From Cristatella mucedo (Eukaryota; Bryozoa; Phylactolaemata; Cristatellidae): a DNA stretch of 64,000 nucleotides. This document shows positions 42,215 through 54,330 of this stretch, in pieces. Below the pieces are notes generated by a model that saw nothing but the letters and a program-made list of their open reading frames with translations, was not told the origin of the DNA and did not search any database. The stretch spans positions 207,001 through 271,000 of the forward strand of contig WPIO01000112.1 in assembly GCA_009760855.2 (NCBI GenBank), read 5' to 3'. Position 1 is the first letter of the stretch. Every line of letters begins with the position of its first letter. Both the position numbers and the translations under genes were made by a program.

Positions 42215-44680
42215 TTAAAGCCTAAAATGTGCTTGGCAATCACCCTGGCGAGAGGGAGAGTGTGTAACTGAGCGATCACGTCTTTCAGAGGTTCCTCGGA
42301 TAATCTTTGTCGATTCACATCTATACTCTGGAGTTTCCCACTGACATAGGACCTTACCATTGATGGGCAGTCCCAGTGGTGCCCAGGCGAGACGGGGACG
42401 CTCAAGAAAGACTTGACGATCCAGATTATCTAAAGCTGCCAAAATTTCGAGCGAAACAAGAAGGAATACTCTACCTAAGTCTGCATTCCTAAGTAGGTCG
42501 TCATACACACGAAGCAATGCTGACTCTGTGGAGTGATCAGCTCTTAAACCCGACTGGAACTTAGTCGCAACGTTAGAAGTTTCAACACATGAGTTCAGCT
42601 GGTCTGCCACGACTCGTTCCAGTATCTTTGATAGGAACGGTAAAAGGGAGACTGGGCGAAAGTTTCTCAAGTTCTATTGGTCTAGTGTTGCTTTCTTGAG
42701 TATTAGCCTGACTACGGCCTTTTGAAAGGTACTGGGACATGACTTGAAGCTAATGACGTATTTTTGCTTTTAGTTGTGCATGGCAGCAGCAGATCAATGC
42801 AGCAGAGAATCAGGACAGTGGGAATAAGGCCCAGAGGATTAGCAGTCTTCTTTGATTGGGATACGGACGAGTTCATTAGTGACCTCCTTGAATGTAGACA
42901 TTGAGGTGCTGCATGGCATTGATGGACAGGGCTCCAGGGGGATGCTGCCATCTTATGGATGGACTCCCGGATCTTTTCTATCTTTTTTAAATAGACGCCC
43001 GAAAACCGATCAGCTAGCTCATCACATGGACCAATGTAATGTAATGTAATGTATCTCCGTCAGTAACTCCACAAAGTCATAAAGACCATGTGGGTGTTAC
43101 ACAGGAGAGTTTTGTATAGCGCACTCACAGCCTAAGCGGCTTTCGGTACGCATTCGGTACCCAACAGACTTCGTCTCACGCTACAAAGAAAAAGTGGGAA
43201 GCATAGCAGAGTTAGGAGAGCAGTTGAGGTAGTGAGTAGCATAGAAGTAGCAGCTCAGGACCGCTGAAAAAGATGTGCCATAGTCGGCAGTAGGAGAGTA
43301 GATGTCGTTGCGTAAGAATTGTGGAAGCGAGCTCCACAGTCTAGGACCTGCAGAGCTAAAGCTTCTGTCGCCAACTGTCTTTAAGCGGAGGAATGGGACA
43401 GCTAATTTATTGTCCACACAGGACCTGAGGGCGCGAACAGGCTGAAACTGATGCAGCAGTTCAGCTAGGTATGAAGGAGCCAAGCCGTGGCGGGCCTTGT
43501 GGGTCAGCGTAAGAACTTTGCTCTGTATCCTTTGCTCAACCGGCAACCATTCTAGCTCTTTCAGCAATGGAGACACGTGCTCAAACCGCTGGGACTTGAA
43601 GACCAGCCTTGCAGCCATATTCATAGTAAGCTGTAGTGGCATAATAGCTTTCTTTGGTTGCCCAGCCAAAAGGGAATTACAATAATCAAACCGAGACAGA
43701 ACTAAAGAGCTAGTTAAATTTTTTACGAAGGAGCTAAGCTTTGAGCGGTTAAGGAGACGGTTGATTGTCGACATCAGCATTTTTTGGATAGTGCTCTTGT
43801 GATTCAACAATTTTGTTATAGAAGCTAGACTTGGCCTTTGTTAGGATCGATTGTTACAATCTACAGTATTCTTCGTATGCCAGTCGATGAATGTCGTGAG
43901 TCAGTCCTGATGTTGTGATTGCTTTTTCAAGCTTAGGCTTAGTAGACCTAGCTAGTCTAATGTCTGTGGTAAACCATAGGCCTTCTGGGCGAGCGCACAT
44001 AGTGAGCTTCGTCAGATGTGAAAACTCGTCGAGCATGTCAGCTAGTGTCGTGTTGTAGCAATGTACCAATGATGACATATCGAACGAGGATATAGCTGCA
44101 GAGGCGAAGCAGATATTCCCGCACAGACACTATTGATGTGAAGGGCCTTGCGGCTTCACGATTTACATGTGATTTTAGATAAGAAGGAGGAGGAGGGCAC
44201 AATTTGTAAACTGAATGAGATCTGTATGTGGTTAGATAAGCAGGATTTGGTTGTAATTGGTGATGACGAAGTGCAGTTGTAGGAGAAAATTTGGTCGAGT
44301 GTGTGACTATTGATGTGAGTAAGGCCATTCACGTGAGTCACGAGAGACAAAGAGTCAGTGCGAGAACTTTGGTGCCGAAGGCGTTAGATGAGTTATCAAA
44401 ATGATCGTTGTAATCACTCATAACGAGGAAGGGTCGATTTCTTGCATACAGAATCCAAATGAGATCAGCGAAATCTGAGGAATTGGTTCTTAGTGGGCGA
44501 TAGACCATTACCCCCAGCGGCAGCTTTTTGTCGGGCGAAATCAAGACAGTCGATGCAAAAGACTGCTTTAAGGGTATTGCAAATGGCTTAGAGTTGAATT
44601 TGAGCGCATGATAATATAAACTCCAGCTTCAGTTTGATTGATCTAGGGTTGTGAAAGAACGAGAAACCATCCGAGGTTGC
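42215..44680 (-). mobile_element. LINE-C (duplication copy 2), interrupted by LINE-A
   Basis: The minus strand reads from endonuclease end (about 44680-44040: KLPLGVMVYRPL, FLVMSDYNDHFDNSSN) through linker (43854-44078: VHCYNTTLADMLDEFSHLTK) and RT (42215-42951: NFRPVSLLPFLSKILERVVA, FQSGLRADHSTESALLRVYD). The RT palm Asp motif is worn (SLEILAALDNLD). A LINE-A copy (43033-43790) splits it. This copy keeps RT sequence deleted from copy 1. Confidence 0.85.
43033..43790 (-). mobile_element. LINE-A 3' end inserted in LINE-C
   Basis: The minus strand frame 43181-43810 is open and carries LVLSRFDYCNSLLAGQPKKA to SFSSAGPRLWSSLPQFLRND, ending at the (aatgt)n terminus 43033-43055. In duplication copy 1 the site has 20 bp (aataagtaaggagctgatag) instead. 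The insertion therefore postdates the duplication or replaced those bases. Confidence 0.88.
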
Positions 44681-45440
44681 TTCTTTAACTTTCGAGCAGT
44701 TTACCCATTTTAACCAACAGCGAGCGGGTCGAGACCTTTTACAGAATTAAGGTCGCTTTGTACTAGACGTTTAATATCTATTTTGTGAAAATTCCAAAAA
44801 AGAAGCGTTAAGTTGGGCCGGCGTAGTTATAACAGGTCTGATCACCACCGAGTGAGAGATTCACAGCGATGCTTGAGGGTGACCATGCTGAGCGGCTCGA
44901 GACAAAACTAGGAAGTAGGACTGAACGAGCGGTCACTAGGCTCGCAGCCACCAAACGACGTCAAACGGCGTCTCTGCTCGCGGCCCCGGCGCCGCGGCGG
45001 CGGCTCTTGCGGGTGCTTTTCTTTTGTTAATGCAGAACTCACGGATCTGACCGACAGCAATAACATCTAAGCCTGCATTTGAACTACGATAACGAAGCAA
45101 TAATAGGTATGGAAGACCATAGCTAGAATGCAGGTCTCCGACGCCGCCGGCGTACCGAACGCAGCCGCCGCCGGCGTCGGAGACCCGGCAGCCCGAAGCG
45201 ATCGGAGTTTAGATGTCCATAGGCACGTAATGTATTACTATCTACGAGCGAAGAGCAAACAGAAAAGCTTTAAATAGGTTTTAGCTGTATCTGCTTCCGT
45301 ATACGATGTTTGCAAGAACTTCTGTTTTCGGAAGAATTCTGCAACGGACAGGGAATGCGTGTAAGCCCGCTCGATGTGCCATGGCATTCGTGTATTCGCA
45401 CGTACTCGCACGCACACTCAAATACACACACACATTACAA
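44681..45440. repeat. Duplicated non-coding spacer (epsilon), copy 2
   Basis: Homologous to 28991-29790 but GC-richer at 44940-45010 (cggcgccgcggcggcggctc) and at 45130-45190. No gene is seen. Confidence 0.7.
45135..45183. repeat. GC-rich inverted repeat
   Basis: tctccgacgccg (45135-45146) and cggcgtcggaga (45172-45183) are exact reverse complements. The homologous site at 29475-29515 lacks the perfect arms. Confidence 0.9.
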
Positions 45441-45451
45441 CATGCAGATTT

Positions 45452-45539
45452 ATACGTATATATATATATATGTCCATATGTATATATATAGATACTTTAT
45501 TAATATCAATATTATATCCAACGGATATGCATGTGTACG

Positions 45540-45578
<39 letters not shown>

Positions 45579-45584
45579 GTGCAT
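45452..45584. repeat. (TA)n microsatellite cluster
   Basis: TA tracts at 45455-45490 and 45542-45580, matching the position of the cluster at 29793-30060 in duplication copy 1. Confidence 0.95.
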
Positions 45585-45639
45585 ATAGTAATATGTAAAT
45601 GCACGTGCATACATTAAGTTATATTAGGGTATAAAATTA

Positions 45640-47250
45640 TGTCAGATTATTAAAGTTAATATCAAAAATAAAGGGCCGTGCATAAACTAGTTTTGGGTTC
45701 ATTGTATTAATGCTTATAGGCCATTAAGTAACACAGAGCAGGCAGATAAATGCAGGTGCTGTACTAGAGCTTGCTCATCGTTCGTCCTTGCACTGACTAG
45801 TGATGCCTTCTTACAACGTAAGCTAGATACTGCGAGGTGCAACTTGTTGGATTTTTTAATTAAATCCAAGGTATTTTAATTATACCAATTGTAATAATTG
45901 GTCATTATATAAATATGTAAGAGAAATAAACCTCTATTCAATTGCTTTAAAACTCCTTCAAAGCAATCTATAAACTGATTAGCGTCACATATGTTATCAT
46001 TCTAAGACAAGTATGAACCAGCACACGAGTATCATGGTTAGGCCATCGTGCTAAAGCAAACGCGACGATAATCACACGGTCGCCGTTTTTTTTGGGACCT
46101 CTGGCTACTGCTACGCACTGAATCAAGCACATAAGAGCAGAAAGGCGCTCAGGAACCATAACAGACAGCTGTCACTGGGCCAATTGGAAAGCTGACCGGA
46201 ACAGAGGCTCCTTTAGCTGAGACTCAAGCGATGCTAAGTCAGTCCAGGTAGTAACCAAAGCCAGAAGCCTGTTAAGGACTTTCGGCGAATAACGGACTAA
46301 AGGCCCGGCCACCAAACGATTTTAGCTTAGTGCGAGTCTCGGCGATGCGACGGGAAATCGAGAAGCTGATGATGCGAAAGTTCAGTGAAGTAGCAAGCAG
46401 GCGGCAAAGTTAGGCATGTGGACTTGAGTGAGGCAACATGTAAGCCAGACTGACAATCTTGGTCAATTCGACGCTTGCTAAGGAGCAAGCGAAGGTCACA
46501 CGGACGTTGGGAGCTGTGGCAGCAGTTGTTGCTGTGTGTTGCAACTTGTGGCTGTGTTGGGCAGGCCAGAGATCCTGCCGAGTTTGGCACCAGAATGCCC
46601 TGCGTACTAATTGATCAGTTTTACTTTCTGCTTCGGAGAGGTCAGAGGGATACCAGCGCACCTCTCCCGGTCGTTGGCATGACATTGATTTATCTACTGG
46701 ACTCGTCGCATAGCCAGGCGTGCTCGCTGTTTGCTGCTGCCGCGTTCGGCCACCTTGGCATACCTGCCTGTTTTGAGATATCTTCTGCGACTCGCAAGCT
46801 GTGTTTCAAATGCAGCGTCATCGCGATATGCCACATGACTTGCCACGTACAGAGTGCTGCGCTTGTGATTAAGGATTCCTGCGAACGGGCTGTGTGTAAT
46901 CATTTTAACAGCGAACCATCGCTAAGTCTTTCTCCGACATGTGAGGCGTTGGTTCCTACACGGAAACACGCTTGACATTACCACCCGGTCCAGGTCAACA
47001 GAGTAAACGGTGTCGACGTACTCCGTAAACTTAGGCCGGTGGGCGTCACAAGCGTTTCTGTGCCAATGAGTGCAGGGGTGGTAGGACTAGGCCTGTTTGA
47101 TTTGGCAACAGAGCCGTTGTTGACAGCAACCAAATAAACGAATTTAGCTTCAGTATCCTTGCATAAGAACATCCGAATCCCGCAATTGTATGAATGCGCC
47201 TAGGAAACCAAATGTAGAGCTCGAAGTAGTACTGGTTCTAGCCTGACTGT
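45640..47250 (-). repeat. Duplicated block alpha, copy 3
   Basis: Starts gtgcataaactagttttggg (45677) and runs as in copy 2 through tgcgagtctcggcgatgcga, ggtcacacggacgttgggag and acagcaaccaaataaacgaa to about 47240. It then joins the AG leader at 47255, without the GT array and LINE-B found in copy 2. Confidence 0.8.
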
Positions 47251-47254
47251 ACGG

Positions 47255-47439
47255 CAACTCTCGCACGGTCCCCTCAGCCCGACTGCGGAAGTGTTTCGCG
47301 GCGGGCACAAGTCCATCCGTTAAATCAGCCGTTAAATCGACTGCTCTTTGCTTTCCCCTAGAAATCAGAGAGCGAGAGATAGAGAGCATAGAGAGAGAAA
47401 GAGAGAGAGAGAGAGAGGAAGAGAGGGAGAGAGAGAGAC

Positions 47440-47512
<73 letters not shown>
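47255..47512 (+). repeat. Duplicated leader and (AG)n microsatellite
   Basis: 47255-47370 matches 33862-33985; then AGAG repeats with short aaga/gaca interruptions to 47512. It is shorter than the paralogous array. Confidence 0.95.
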
Positions 47513-47513
<1 letters not shown>

Positions 47514-49017
47514 AGGCAGCTAGGAATCCAAATAACGCTCCAACCTCGTTTTTGCTTAAACTAGACGGCGATATAAACGCGAGCATGGCACCCATCTAGG
47601 TTAACGTTGGACTGGATCGGCGGGTCGTCGAAAGTCTCGTCCCTAGGCAAATGCAGTTTCAAAATGCCCGTTGACCCGGGTTACCGTTGACCAACGTACA
47701 TGAAGGAGAATACTTGTTTTGCAGCCCAGACAGAACAGGGAGGAGATTTTCTACTTAAACGATTGAGGAAAACGATCGGTCTGGCTGACAAGATACTGGC
47801 GTGGTTTAAATTGGTCTTGTCTTATCGCGTGTTCAATCCGTGTCGTGTGGGGGTCAGGTCTCACACACGAGACGAGTCACCTGTGGAGTTCCTCAAGGGT
47901 CCGTTCTCGGTCCCTGACTGTTCTCCATTTATACTCAATCTCTGGGGGAAAAGGTTGAGGCCCGTGGAATAGGATATAACTTTTATGCTAACGATACTCA
48001 GCTGTATTTGACATTCAAACAGTCGGAAATTGCTGCAGCACCTGAGAAACAGGATGCTTCCGTTGCCTACCTTCGATCCGGGACGTCAGAAAAACTTCCT
48101 GAAACTAAATGACGATAAAACCAAAACACGGCACATAGGACAACCTTAGCGTGTGACTGGATTAAAGGGATTTGCTCTTCTAATAGGTGACGCTGTTTTG
48201 CGACCATGGCCATGAGCTCGAAATTTTGGTGTCGTTTTCGACAGCTACCTACTTCTAAAAGCTTCGTTCAGAAGACGGCTTCTTCAGCTAGCCGTCACGT
48301 CCGATCCCTATCCAAGTTTAGGAGCTGTCTTCTACAGTGACTTTCAAAACATTTGACTAGCTCCTTAGTTCTGTCTCGGCTGGATTATTGTAATTCCCTT
48401 TTGACTAAGCTACCAAAGAAAGCAACTAGGCCACTGAAGCTGGCTATGAATACGGCTTCAAGGCTAGTCCTCAAGTCCCGAAGGTTTGAGCACGTGTCTA
48501 TTTTGCTAAAAGAGCTAAGATGGATTCCGTTTGAGCAATGGATACAGAGAAACGTTCTTACGCTGACCCACAATGCCCGCCACGGCTTGGCTCCTTCGTA
48601 CCTAGCTGAACTGCTGCACCAGTTTCAGCCTATTCGCGCCCTTAGGTCCTGTACGGAGAATAAATTAGCTGTTCCATTCCTTCGCTTAAGAACCATTGGT
48701 AACAGAAGCTTTAGCTCTGCAGGTCCTAGGCTGTGGAACTCGCTTCCACAATTCTTACGCAATTACAACTGCTCTCCCGCTGCCGACTATGTCTCATTTT
48801 TTCAGTGGTCCTGAGTGACTACTTCCATGCTACTCAATACCTCAACTGCTCTCCTGACTCTGCTATGCTTCCCACTATCTCTTTGTTGCATGAGACGAAG
48901 ACTTTTGGCTCCCAAATACGTACCTAAGCTGCTTAGGCTGTGAGTGCGCTATGCGAAACTCTCCTGCGTAACACCCACGTAGTCTTTATGACTTTGTGGA
49001 ATTACAGGTGGAGATAC
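47513..49017 (+). mobile_element. LINE-A (duplication copy 3), RT to 3' end
   Basis: 47700-48130 is the worn RT palm (TIGLADKILAWFKLVLSYRV, CRVGVRSHTRDESPVEFLKG). 48353-48814 is an open C-terminal domain (LDYCNSLLTKLPKKATRPLK, NARHGLAPSYLAELLHQFQP, SFSSAGPRLWNSLPQFLRN). The 3' end (ggaattacaggtggagatac) is near 49017. It extends beyond its paralogue at 34790-35290, which was cut off. Confidence 0.85.
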
Positions 49018-49650
49018 CTCATCATCTATTTTAAATTTCCTTACGCTTCTACCCGTGAGAAAAACTGCTGCCACTCGATTTTAAACTCTACTAGCAGTGC
49101 GAGAAATGCAACGTGAACGTTTTTATTAGCGACCAACTGATAGTCAAACACTGCAAGACACGTTTGCTTGGAGCGTTCGGGACAAGCAGTCCTGTCAAAT
49201 AAGCTCTGGTTGACATTCTTCACAAAACGTTCCTATTGAAGTGTAAGAGAATTAAACCTCTTCTTGCCACTTTACGAGCATTTTAACAACTCCGTCAATT
49301 GATAATTGGAAATAAAATTTTAATCTCGTGTAAACACTTAATTTTTAAAATCAGAGGAATGGAAAAGATTCTTTCACGAATCGGTGGTTTAGACCTCCGT
49401 TTGCATAGGCGTTGAGCCAAGGAATTTTGTAATGTCAGTCGGCTGTGAATTTCATTCTTAAGGAGAACGGTAACAAATGCCTCAGCCTGCTGGATTAGGC
49501 AAAGATTGCCTGATTAAATCATAGCTCAAGGGAGTTCTTTCTTAGCTTGGCATTATTACTTTTCATCTCTAACGCTCACGGAAAAGTAAAAAACGTTCTT
49601 ATTGCGTTGCATATTATGCTTCAATAACGGAAGAGTTCTCGGTTAAAACG
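49018..49650. other. No gene recognised
   Basis: AT-rich sequence with no repeat family or coding frame that I can support. Confidence 0.4.
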
Positions 49651-49651
49651 T

Positions 49652-49730
49652 GCAGCAAATGTAAAGCGCCTAGAAAGAGATTAAGTTCTCTGAGGGCGCT
49701 TTATCAAGTACATTATTATTATTATTATTG
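49652..49730 (+). mobile_element. LINE-B 3' tail, canonical
   Basis: gcagcaaatgtaaagcgcct, agaaagagattaagttctct and gagggcgctttatcaagtac, then (ATT)5. Only about 80 bp of the element is present, a severely 5'-truncated insertion. The hairpin arms gcgcc (49666) and gggcgc (49694) are intact. Confidence 0.9.
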
Positions 49731-49739
49731 TCCGCCTTC

Positions 49740-50560
49740 ACTGCTGGAACATGCGCCGTAACTGTCGAGGTCCCGTGTGCGAGACGGCCGTACACACCCA
49801 CCTTGAAGGCTTCCGAAGTTACCCGAACCACCTGGGGAGCGTTCTGGCGGCGTCCATGCATACCAATATCGATGTTTCGAATCGACCAGGTGGCGCTTCT
49901 CTGCTGAAAGGAATTACACGTCACACAAAATTCCCTCCGCGACAAGAATCGCTTCAGCGTACACATGTCTCCGGCCACCTCTGTCACACAGATGCTTCCG
50001 TGATGACGTCTGCGACTCAGAAAGTTGATTGGAAACTTCTCGAAGCTGCGCTCCCAAGGTGCCGCCCGTAGGTACTTCACCGCACCGCCCGAAAGTGAGC
50101 ATTCCTCATTGTCCACCAAATCGGTTGGAGCTCGCTTCTGTCTACTATCTACGAATGCCGAGCATCGGAGGCCGCGCCATCAAAGCCGAAGACGAGGTAT
50201 GACCTTTCAACACAAAGCCCGATTTCGGTCCGAGCTCGGTAAGCCCCTGGCATCTTGCGGCCGCAGGTCTCGGGTTTAAATGGAGGACGCCGTGCTCTAA
50301 CGCCTCCGGAAGTAGGATCGCCCCGCGCAAGCCGAACGGGCGCCACGCCGGAAGCCTTCCTGGTCCCACCGAGGATTACGTCGACGAGCAATCCTCTGAG
50401 GCAACACCTTGCAGCTTCGCTGCCCCGGCGCTCGTGCGCCGCATGACGCTCCTCCACAGTCGAACTGCGACGCCTGCTGGCTCCGCCAGGCGGTAGCCGC
50501 CATATTCTTCCGGCTTCCCGCGGAGCACTAAAGGTAGGCATCACCGGCGACAAAAAAAAG
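49740..50560. other. GC-rich island, nature unknown
   Basis: Clearly richer in GC and CpG than either flank, with long open frames on both strands (minus 49670-50119 and 50149-50553; plus 49751-50071). None shows a domain I recognise. The sequence occurs once in the window. It may be an exon cluster, a CpG island or foreign DNA. No donor/acceptor pair convinced me. Confidence 0.3.
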
Positions 50561-50705
50561 ATAAAATTACTTTCTATAGCGCCCTAGGTGAACCTGAATC
50601 TCTTTTCAGGAGCTTCACACATGCCACGGGCACGAGCCAGAAAGCTCGGCGCGACCTTGGTCGGGGTGAGCACCTTAACCACTGGGCAGGTATGCGGCTG
50701 CCGTG
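50560..50705 (-). mobile_element. SINE-B
   Basis: The reverse complement has cagtggttaaggtgctcacc (A-box region), cccgaccaaggtcgcgccga, a degraded B box (ctggctcgtgcccg), and a LINE-like tail (gaagctcctgaaaagagatt). It borders the GC-rich island. Confidence 0.75.
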
Positions 50706-50889
50706 CGCTCGGCGGCCGCCGCTCACGACAGGTCTCTGCAGACGCGTCCGCTTCTTTGACGCGGCTTCTTTTCTACTGGATTCGTGGCCATGTGCGTGAG
50801 TAGTGTGTATATAGGTGGGTGGAATGAGCCGGCGAAAAGGCATACGGTTTCGATGGCTTGTCATCGAACCCTACATTTAGCCGTACTAT

Positions 50890-52100
50890 AAGTGAAATTG
50901 TATAAACATCGAGCCGCTTTGCACGTTAATTGTCAACAACGAACGGCAATCGACAGCAATCGCAGGTGCCAATGCCGCAATCCCGGCAAATCGACGAGAA
51001 ATCGGCCGCACCAAGCTCCAGTTCTCTTTCCACGTAACATCTCATTGTGCGCCCACATACTTTCAACTCGCTCACAACCCTCAATATTGGGCAATGCATG
51101 GCAATCGACAGCAATGGTCCGGGTAAATACGGCAATCTAATTATGATCCGTCGCAAATCACCGGAAAAGTGACTGGCCAAGAACAAATTTATCTAACGTG
51201 CCATAGTGGCCGTATTTAATTTGCAATCACGCCCTTTCAACTAATCGCGGACCTGCAATCGCAAGCAATCAATGGCAATCGACAGCAATGGCCCGGGCCA
51301 TTACCCCAACTCGCGGTAGCTCGAAGGGAAATATGCAGCTCGAAGCCCCTATTTTCACTACGTATAACACTCCCCAGCGCCCAAAGTGGAACCATTGCAT
51401 TTTCAAGATGCTCTGTTCGTTAACTGTCAGCAGTGCAGTGTAATATACAGTGTTGGTCGGGGCTGATACTGCAATCCGCAGCATTCCGATGCTAAATGTC
51501 TGAAATCGGCTTCTTGAAGCTCCAATTTTGAATGTATCTTACAAATGACTACGTTTAAACTGCAACCACATAATTGTATGCCCTTGAAGCAGCAATCCGT
51601 TTCGATTCCCAGCAAACAGACCACAAATTTGCTGCTCCAATCCTCATTTGCACGTATCATTTCACTGTTTTCAAAGCGAAACCCTCGAGTTGTCAAGCGA
51701 TATTTGTCAGTTCATTGCCAACGATGCACGGCAATTGACAGCAACGGTCGGCCAAAACAGCATTCCGTGGAAAATCGGCAAGATTGGCTGTCGCAAAAAC
51801 TAAAACTCTTATTCCACTTAACATCTAACTGGCTGAGTGCTTCATTTGGACTCATTATGCGCGTTTAATTAACGTCGATGCATGGCAATCAACGGCAATG
51901 GCCCAGGAAAATGTGCAAATCCGTTATGGTCTGTGAAAAATGGACCAAAAGTTGTTGAAGAGAAGCTTCAACATTTCTTGCGTAGTGCAACACATTGCAT
52001 TGAAAGTACAGCCACATCATTTTAATCAAACATTACCATGCAATCGAGGACAATGCACGGCAATCAACGGCAATAGCACGTCTTCTGCTGTAATACGTTT
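50890..52100 (+). repeat. ~165-bp degenerate satellite array
   Basis: The anchor ggcaatcgacagcaatgg and its variants lie at 50945, 51100, 51274, 51439, 51730, 51894 and 52059, with spacings of 155, 174, 165, 291, 164 and 165 bp. Other shared words are cgtaacatctca/cgtatcatttca, aatcggcaaga and tgcatggcaat. Units are strongly diverged, so the array is old. Open frames across it are incidental. Confidence 0.8.
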
Positions 52101-52224
52101 CAAATTGGCTAGAAATCTGCTGCTTGAAATTGTACTTGTCATACCACGTGGCGTTCACTTGTGCTCGTTTCGTCTGTCGTTTTTTACGATCATAGGGGTA
52201 AATATCATCAAGATGGGTACGCAA

Positions 52225-52400
52225 CGCCATCTATTCTCCTGCTGCCGACTGGAGCTCGTCCTTTTCAGCGATCCTGAGCTGCTACTTCCATTCTACTCAC
52301 TACCTCAACTGCTCTCCCGACTGCGATGCTTCCCACTTTCTCTTTGTTGTGTGAGACGAAATCTGTTGGCTACCAAATGCGTACCGAGAAATAAATGCTA
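52225..52400 (+). mobile_element. LINE-A 3' UTR-proximal fragment
   Basis: tctcctgctgccgactggag, cctgagctgctacttccatt and gcttcccactttctctttgt match the end of LINE-A ORF2. It is truncated on both sides. Confidence 0.8.
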
Positions 52401-52770
52401 CCCATACTTTCTCTGCCATCGTTAGTGTGTGTACTCAGTTCAAGCCATGAAACCACGGGTATGCATCAAGTGGGCGGATACCACTAGACGGAGACCTTAG
52501 GGTTAGCTGGAAAAATACATCAGCGGCCCTCCACAGCCAGATGCAGTGAGCATTGCAGTTCTGGTGAGCACTAAAATATCAGCGGTATTGCGAGAAGCTA
52601 CATTAAATTAAAAAACTTCAGGCTCGCACTGCTGAAGCGGTGTCAAGGTAAAAGTGATGGGTATATACGTATAGTGCTCTACCTGAGGGCTGTCGAGGAA
52701 GTTTGCTGGGCTGTGAACTTTCAATTTGTGCCAAGCCGTTTGGGACCTCGTCAATCGGACAAAGAAGCGG
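52401..52770. other. No gene recognised
   Basis: No repeat or coding signal recognised. Confidence 0.4.
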
Positions 52771-53830
52771 ATGCATAATCCTTAATAATATTTAAAAGGA
52801 TACATTTGTACAGCGTCCTCAGAGAACTTTGTATGTATGTTGTATCTCCGTATGTAACTCCACAAAGTCATAAAGACTATGTGGGTGTTACGCAGGTGAG
52901 TTTTGTATAGCGCACTCACAGCCTAAGCGGCTTTCGGTACGCATTCGGTAGCCAACAGACTTCGTCTCACGCAACAAATAGAAAGTAGGAAGCATAGCAG
53001 AGTCAGGAGAGCAGTTGAGGTAGTGAGTAGCATAGAAGTAGCAGCTCAGGACCGCTGAAAAAGATGTGCCATAGTCGGCAGTAGGAGAGTAGTTGTCGTT
53101 GCGTAAGAATTGTGGAAGCGAGTTCCGCAGTCTAGGACCTGCAGAGCTAAAGCTTCTGTCGCCAACTGTCTTTAAGCGGAGGAATGGGACAGCTAATTGA
53201 TTGTCCACACAGGACCTGGGGCGCGAACAGGCTGAAACTGATGCAGCAGTTCAGCTAGGTACGAAGGAGCCAAGCCGTGGCGGGCCTTGTGGGTCAGCAT
53301 AAGAACTTTGCTCTGTATTCTTTGCTCAACCGGCAACCATCCTAGCTCTTTCAGTAAAGGAGACACGTGCTCAAACCTCTGGGACTTGAAGACTAGCCTT
53401 GCAGCCATATTCATAGTCCGCTGTAGTGGCATAATAGCTTTCTTTGGCAGCCCTGCCAATTTAATATCTCTCCAGGCAGTTTACGTTTGCTGCGAAGGAA
53501 GCACGATTTTGTATATTTTAATGGTTGCATACTTAATCTCAGCAATTATACCACTGTTATAGGTGATAGATATATCCATTAGTTTAGATTTTCAGGAGTT
53601 GCTCATGCAAAGGAAAATTATGACCAGATGTGGTTAGGTCGTGAATCAATCTTGCAAGTATCTTATCAACCAATTTATAACGAAAGTACGATACAGCTTT
53701 TTATTGCTGTTACGATACGTTAAAATCAAGTGCTTCAATAATGTAAGTACAATAAACAATGGAAAGCTCCAATGAACGCAACGGTAGCCTGTCAAGTGTC
53801 ATTCTGTGTAACATAAGCTAGTGCGGAAGT
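52771..53830 (-). repeat. LINE-B tail and block gamma, copy 3, split by LINE-A
   Basis: 52785-52830 matches 35300-35350 (catttgtacagcgtcctcag); the text resumes at 53461 (atctctccaggcagtttacg) and continues as block gamma to 53830 (gttacgatacgttaaaatca, acataagctagtgcggaag). The split equals the LINE-A insertion. Confidence 0.75.
52832..53459 (-). mobile_element. LINE-A 3' end, insertion into a LINE-B tail
   Basis: The minus strand encodes LPKKAIMPLQRTMNMAARLV through LLHQFQPVRA, then after a one-base loss DNQLAVPFLRLKTVGDRSFS to NSLPQFLRND. The 3' end is at 52832 (ttgtatctccgtatgtaact). The empty site is seen at 35345-35375. Confidence 0.88.
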
Positions 53831-54330
53831 TACGAAGGGCGCTTTATTAAATTATTATTTATTACTAGGTGTCCTGCTCCAAAGTGACATTTCACTAGGC
53901 GACTACATCTGGTCCTAAGTCAAGTTTGCCTACTTGCAGCTACGTAACATTGCTAATATTCAGGCTTCTTCAGACAGGGATATCACCTCTAAATTGGTCC
54001 ATGCATTTGTGAAATCCCGTCTTGACTTCTGTAACTCACTGCTTACTGGCCTACCGGCATGTGCAATCACGCACTAATAGCATGTGCAAAACTCTGCAGC
54101 TAGGCTTGTCTGTCGTACGTATAGCAGCTGCCAAATCTCACCACATCTTGCTCTCCTGCACTAGCTCCCAGTCAAGCAACGCATCGACTTCAAATTATTG
54201 TCACCCACTTTAGTTCCTATAATTATTTGGCTCCACCCTACGTATCACATCTGCTCCCTGCTGCTCGTTAGACACCCAAAGCATGCGACCGGATTACAGG
54301 GCTTTGTTTGCTCTTCTAATGGGTGATAAA
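53831..54330 (+). mobile_element. LINE-B ORF2 fragment
   Basis: Text such as cgtaacattgctaatattca, ggcttcttcagacagggata and gacttctgtaactcactgct corresponds to the RT thumb region (IANIQASSDRD, KSRLDFCNSLLTGLPACA). It is homologous to 36900-37270. Confidence 0.8.
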
